Assembly (NCBI RefSeq): GCF_900129245.1
Contig: NZ_FQUT01000011.1
Location: 115,063 to 179,062 of the forward strand
Length of the DNA: 64,000 nt
From: Chryseobacterium arachidis
GTDB taxonomy: Bacteria; Bacteroidota; Bacteroidia; Flavobacteriales; Weeksellaceae
Reading direction: 5' to 3'
The translations under genes and the position numbers were made by a program. The notes beneath the pieces were generated by a model that saw only the letters and a program-made list of their open reading frames with translations, was not told the DNA's origin and made no database searches. Every line of letters begins with the position of its first letter. Position 1 is the stretch's first letter. Of this stretch, positions 62,708 through 64,000 are shown one piece after another.

Positions 62708-63157
62708 CTATCGACAGCTCCATACAACCTGATGAGCGGGCAACTTAGAGTCCGGATTTTTAATGATAACGACAAAATTTTGTTTGCTGTACTTTTTCAG
62801 AGGATTTCCTTCTGCATCTTTGTAATGTTCCTGTTTAAAGCCCTGTCTGATAAGATCGGTATGAAAATTCAAGACCTCTGCTTCATTATGGGTTACCAGC
62901 GATAAAGCTAGACAATTTTTTGCCCTGGTAAATACAGTGAGTACTTTAAAATTGTCAGTATGATGATGACCTGCGGAATATACTCTATTATCATCATCTT
63001 CCATATCCGGATTCCTCTCTAGCTTAAAATGTTCGGCAAGCTTGACATCCAAATTTTGAACGGAACCAGCAGTTAAATGCTGAAGATTATCAACGGTTAG
63101 GAACTGCGCGGTTGCAATTTTACAGAAAACAGTAAAAAAAACTATTAGAAATTTCAT
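62708..63157 (-). CDS. exported protein of unknown function
   Basis: This 149-residue protein has a signal peptide (FLIVFFTVFCKIATAQ). The mature domain is a small alpha/beta fold with a Tyr/His-rich centre (YSAGHHHTDNFKV) and no recognised motif. It is convergent with the 62099 gene. The role is unknown. Confidence 0.65.
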   Translation of the reverse strand: MKFLIVFFTVFCKIATAQFLTVDNLQHLTAGSVQNLDVKLAEHFKLERNPDMEDDDNRVYSAGHHHTDNFKVLTVFTRAKNCLALSLVTHNEAEVLNFHTDLIRQGFKQEHYKDAEGNPLKKYSKQNFVVIIKNPDSKLPAHQVVWSCR

Positions 63158-63341
63158 ATTTCGTTTTAATCACAAAAAAATGAATTTAGCCTATAATATT
63201 GCATGATTACGGTCATAAAGGTTAATTTTATAATGGTAAATGATAATAAATTTTATCATGCAAATAAGATATATTAAAATTTTTTATATTATTCTTGGGT
63301 AATTCGTAGCTTTGAATTTTCACTAAAATTCATCGTTTAGC

Positions 63342-63623
63342 ATGATCAATATTTACCGAAAAACAGCTGTTGTAGAAGGCATATCATACTTGGTTTTACT
63401 CTTTCTTGCAATGCCATTTAAATATTTTTTTGATATTCCGGAACCTGTCAAATATTTTGGCTGGATTCATGGGGTTTTATTTTTGGTTTATATGGTTATT
63501 TTGATCATAACATCCTTTAAATACCGCTGGAGTATCATAAGAATTGCAATCTATCTTGTCGGATCTGTATTACCTTTTGTTCCTTTTATTTTGGATAGAA
63601 ATTTAAAGAAAGAATATTCTTAA
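63342..63623 (+). CDS. DUF3817 membrane protein
   Basis: This 93-residue protein with about three membrane helices has the family features: RKTAVVEGISYLVLLF at the start, KYFGWIHGVLFLVYM in the middle and VLPFVPFILDRNL at the end. The function is unknown. A -7 box TAGCTTTG (63307-63314) stands before it. Confidence 0.9.
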   Translation: MINIYRKTAVVEGISYLVLLFLAMPFKYFFDIPEPVKYFGWIHGVLFLVYMVILIITSFKYRWSIIRIAIYLVGSVLPFVPFILDRNLKKEYS

Positions 63624-63652
63624 AATTATCATTAAATATTCACTGTAACAAA

Positions 63653-63685
63653 AATAATCCATCTTTATAATAAAGACGGATTATT
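63653..63685. terminator. intrinsic terminator
   Basis: The 15-bp arms AATAATCCATCTTTA and TAAAGACGGATTATT have one mismatch and enclose a 3-nt loop. A T-run follows on the minus strand. It stands between the convergent DUF3817 and lectin genes. Confidence 0.75.
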
Positions 63686-63808
63686 AGTAGTTTTGCGAAC
63701 CTTCCTTTCGGAAATAATTTTACATCATCATTCTTCATTCTACTTCATTGGAAAGAAGGTATTCTGCTATATTTACATTTATGTTCAAAAAATTACACCA
63801 ATTGACAT

Positions 63809-64000
63809 TTACTGTTCGTACTCTATAACAATCTGATTATAAGGGCCGGACCATCCGGGATTAGCACACGTAATATCATTCCAGCCTCTTTTATTCTCGC
63901 TCGTTCCGTCACCCGCATTTATGATATGTACACAACCTTCGTTTCCTCCGGTATTATTAGGCTCACCTGAACGGAAATAGTCTTCCGTACTGGAATTGTT
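63809..64000 (-). CDS. C-type-lectin-domain protein (3' end; cut by the window edge)
   Basis: The frame runs from beyond the window to the stop at 63809-63811. The visible 63 residues are the end of a C-type lectin domain: FRSGEPNNTGGNEGCVHI (the EPN calcium/sugar motif and the first Cys), then RGWNDITCANPGW (the WND calcium motif and the second Cys), and the tail YNQIVIEYEQ. EPN motifs of this type bind mannose-like sugars in animal lectins. It is probably a surface or secreted protein, but its N-terminal part lies outside the window. Confidence 0.85.
   Translation of the reverse strand, partial: NNSSTEDYFRSGEPNNTGGNEGCVHIINAGDGTSENKRGWNDITCANPGWSGPYNQIVIEYEQ

Noticed and set aside
1..64000. 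CRISPR arrays, tRNA and rRNA genes, prophage
   Set aside because: No regularly spaced short repeats, no cloverleaf or rRNA sequence and no phage structural genes were seen by eye.

Overview
The window looks like chromosome of a flavobacterium close to Chryseobacterium (Bacteroidota, Flavobacteriales). The support is: low G+C with short A/T-rich gaps; -7 boxes of the Bacteroidota form TAnnTTTG and few Shine-Dalgarno sequences; three large secreted proteins, two ending in type A and one in type B type-IX-secretion (T9SS) sorting domains; a SusC/SusD pair; and a CusA pump fused to a TolC-like domain. I saw no rRNA, tRNA, CRISPR array, prophage or conjugative module. The genus is an inference.

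Layout. (1) 0-9.3 kb: redox and transport genes: three SDR oxidoreductases, a carboxymuconolactone-decarboxylase-like protein, a flavodoxin-fold quinone reductase, an enoyl-CoA hydratase-like protein and a Bcr/CflA-type exporter broken by one missing base. Two AraC-family regulators sit among them. Three of these promoters share two TGnRCTA half-sites 21 bp apart, at a near-constant distance from the -7 box, which looks like the operator of one AraC-type regulon. (2) 9.4-10.3 kb: a decayed IS982-family transposase next to the last ~35 codons of a lost AraC gene. (3) 10.3-18.3 kb: a LuxR-type regulator and two T9SS cargo proteins (1639 and 624 aa). (4) 18.9-25 kb: a metal-efflux RND set (adaptor plus CusA-TolC fusion) with a small Cys-rich exported protein. 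(5) 25-27 kb: aspartate kinase behind a leader with a Lys-rich peptide, a two-part stem and an intrinsic terminator, which looks like an attenuator. (6) 27-30 kb: a third T9SS protein with an IgGFc-binding-like N-terminal region. (7) 30-38 kb: two alkaline phosphatases, one fused to a phosphodiesterase-like domain, divergent from susC/susD; a likely organophosphate uptake locus. (8) 38-46 kb: a secreted CMD-CMD-ABM protein, a cupin, an SDR, a zinc alcohol dehydrogenase, an acetyltransferase, an alpha/beta hydrolase and an AraC regulator. (9) 46-61.5 kb: two sigma-54 activators (one a response regulator beside a TPR histidine kinase), a TMEM175-like channel, then a long minus-strand series: DUF1275 protein, Dps, DoxX, amidohydrolase, M17 N-domain-only protein, alginate-export-like porin, isochorismatase-like hydrolase, MaoC-like hydratase and two alpha/beta hydrolases. 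(10) 62-64 kb: small exported or membrane proteins and the C-terminal end of a C-type-lectin protein cut by the window edge.

The larger gaps hold several families of dispersed palindromic or hairpin repeats (here R1 to R5), some with two or more copies in this window. The most distinctive items are the shared AraC-type operator, the aspartate-kinase leader, the CusA-TolC junction, the phosphodiesterase-phosphatase fusion and the repeat families. All functional assignments come from reading the sequence; no database search was run.
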